Assembly: GCA_050261495.1 (NCBI GenBank) | Contig: JBLNDI010000013.1 | Location: 1 to 5,989 of the forward strand | Length of the DNA: 5,989 nucleotides | From: JBMNKL01 sp050261495 | GTDB taxonomy: Bacteria; Bacillota; Clostridia; Acetivibrionales; DTU013 | Direction: 5' to 3' | In this document: positions 5,976 through 5,989 of the stretch, one piece after another | How the letters are laid out: the number at the start of each line of letters is the position of its first letter | Numbering within the stretch: position 1 is the stretch's first letter | Notes under the pieces: generated by a model | What the model saw: the letters and a program-made list of their open reading frames with translations, nothing else | Told to the model about the DNA's origin: nothing | Database searches by the model: none | Position numbers and translations under genes: made by a program

Positions 5976-5989
5976 ACAGGGGACGGTTC
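5976..5989. repeat. Possible edge of a dispersed palindromic repeat, cut by the window end
   Basis: The last bases read ACAGGGGACGGTTC. From memory, a GGGGACGGTTC core occurs in dispersed palindromic elements of several Firmicutes, often beside REP-associated (TnpA-type) transposases. Only one arm is inside the window, so palindromy and copy number cannot be tested here. Confidence 0.35.

Overview
The window looks like a chromosomal piece from a spore-forming, Gram-positive member of the Clostridia. The evidence is a Spo0E-type small phosphatase gene, strong AGGAGG-like ribosome binding sites, a TTG start, GC content near the mid-40s, and a YmfF/YmfH (M16B) pair of the Firmicutes type. Genus cannot be fixed from this sequence alone.

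Layout. Positions 1-200 are the 3' end of a + strand gene for a membrane protein, probably an MFS transporter, followed by a GC-rich hairpin terminator (217-244). Facing it on the - strand is a 57-codon gene for a one-helix membrane protein of unknown function (434-261) with a good Shine-Dalgarno site. Positions 435-703 are a divergent AT-rich control region with a credible sigma-A-type promoter for the + strand genes.

From 707 to 4713 four + strand genes are closely spaced (gaps 69, 15 and 62 nt). They are ymfF (an M16-fold protein lacking the zinc motif), ymfH (its HxxEH-bearing partner), lgt (prolipoprotein diacylglyceryl transferase with a long Glu-rich C-terminal tail), and a 53-codon Spo0E-like aspartyl-phosphate phosphatase gene that starts with TTG. 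An intrinsic terminator at 4694-4727 has the stop codon of the Spo0E-like gene inside its 3' arm. After it comes a RodA/FtsW-family (SEDS) peptidoglycan polymerase gene (4784-5944). The last 14 bases (5976-5989) resemble the edge of a dispersed palindromic repeat seen in some Firmicutes genomes.

How the genes fit together. The common theme is the cell envelope plus development: lipoprotein maturation (Lgt), glycan polymerisation for elongation or sporulation (RodA-like), a two-subunit peptidase-like pair, and a likely brake on the Spo0A phosphorelay. Each main gene belongs to a known family. The least ordinary elements are the acidic Lgt tail, the Spo0E-like gene and its terminator placed just before the SEDS gene, the non-consensus SEDS motif residues, and the uncharacterised small membrane protein. 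I see no convincing undescribed multi-gene system.
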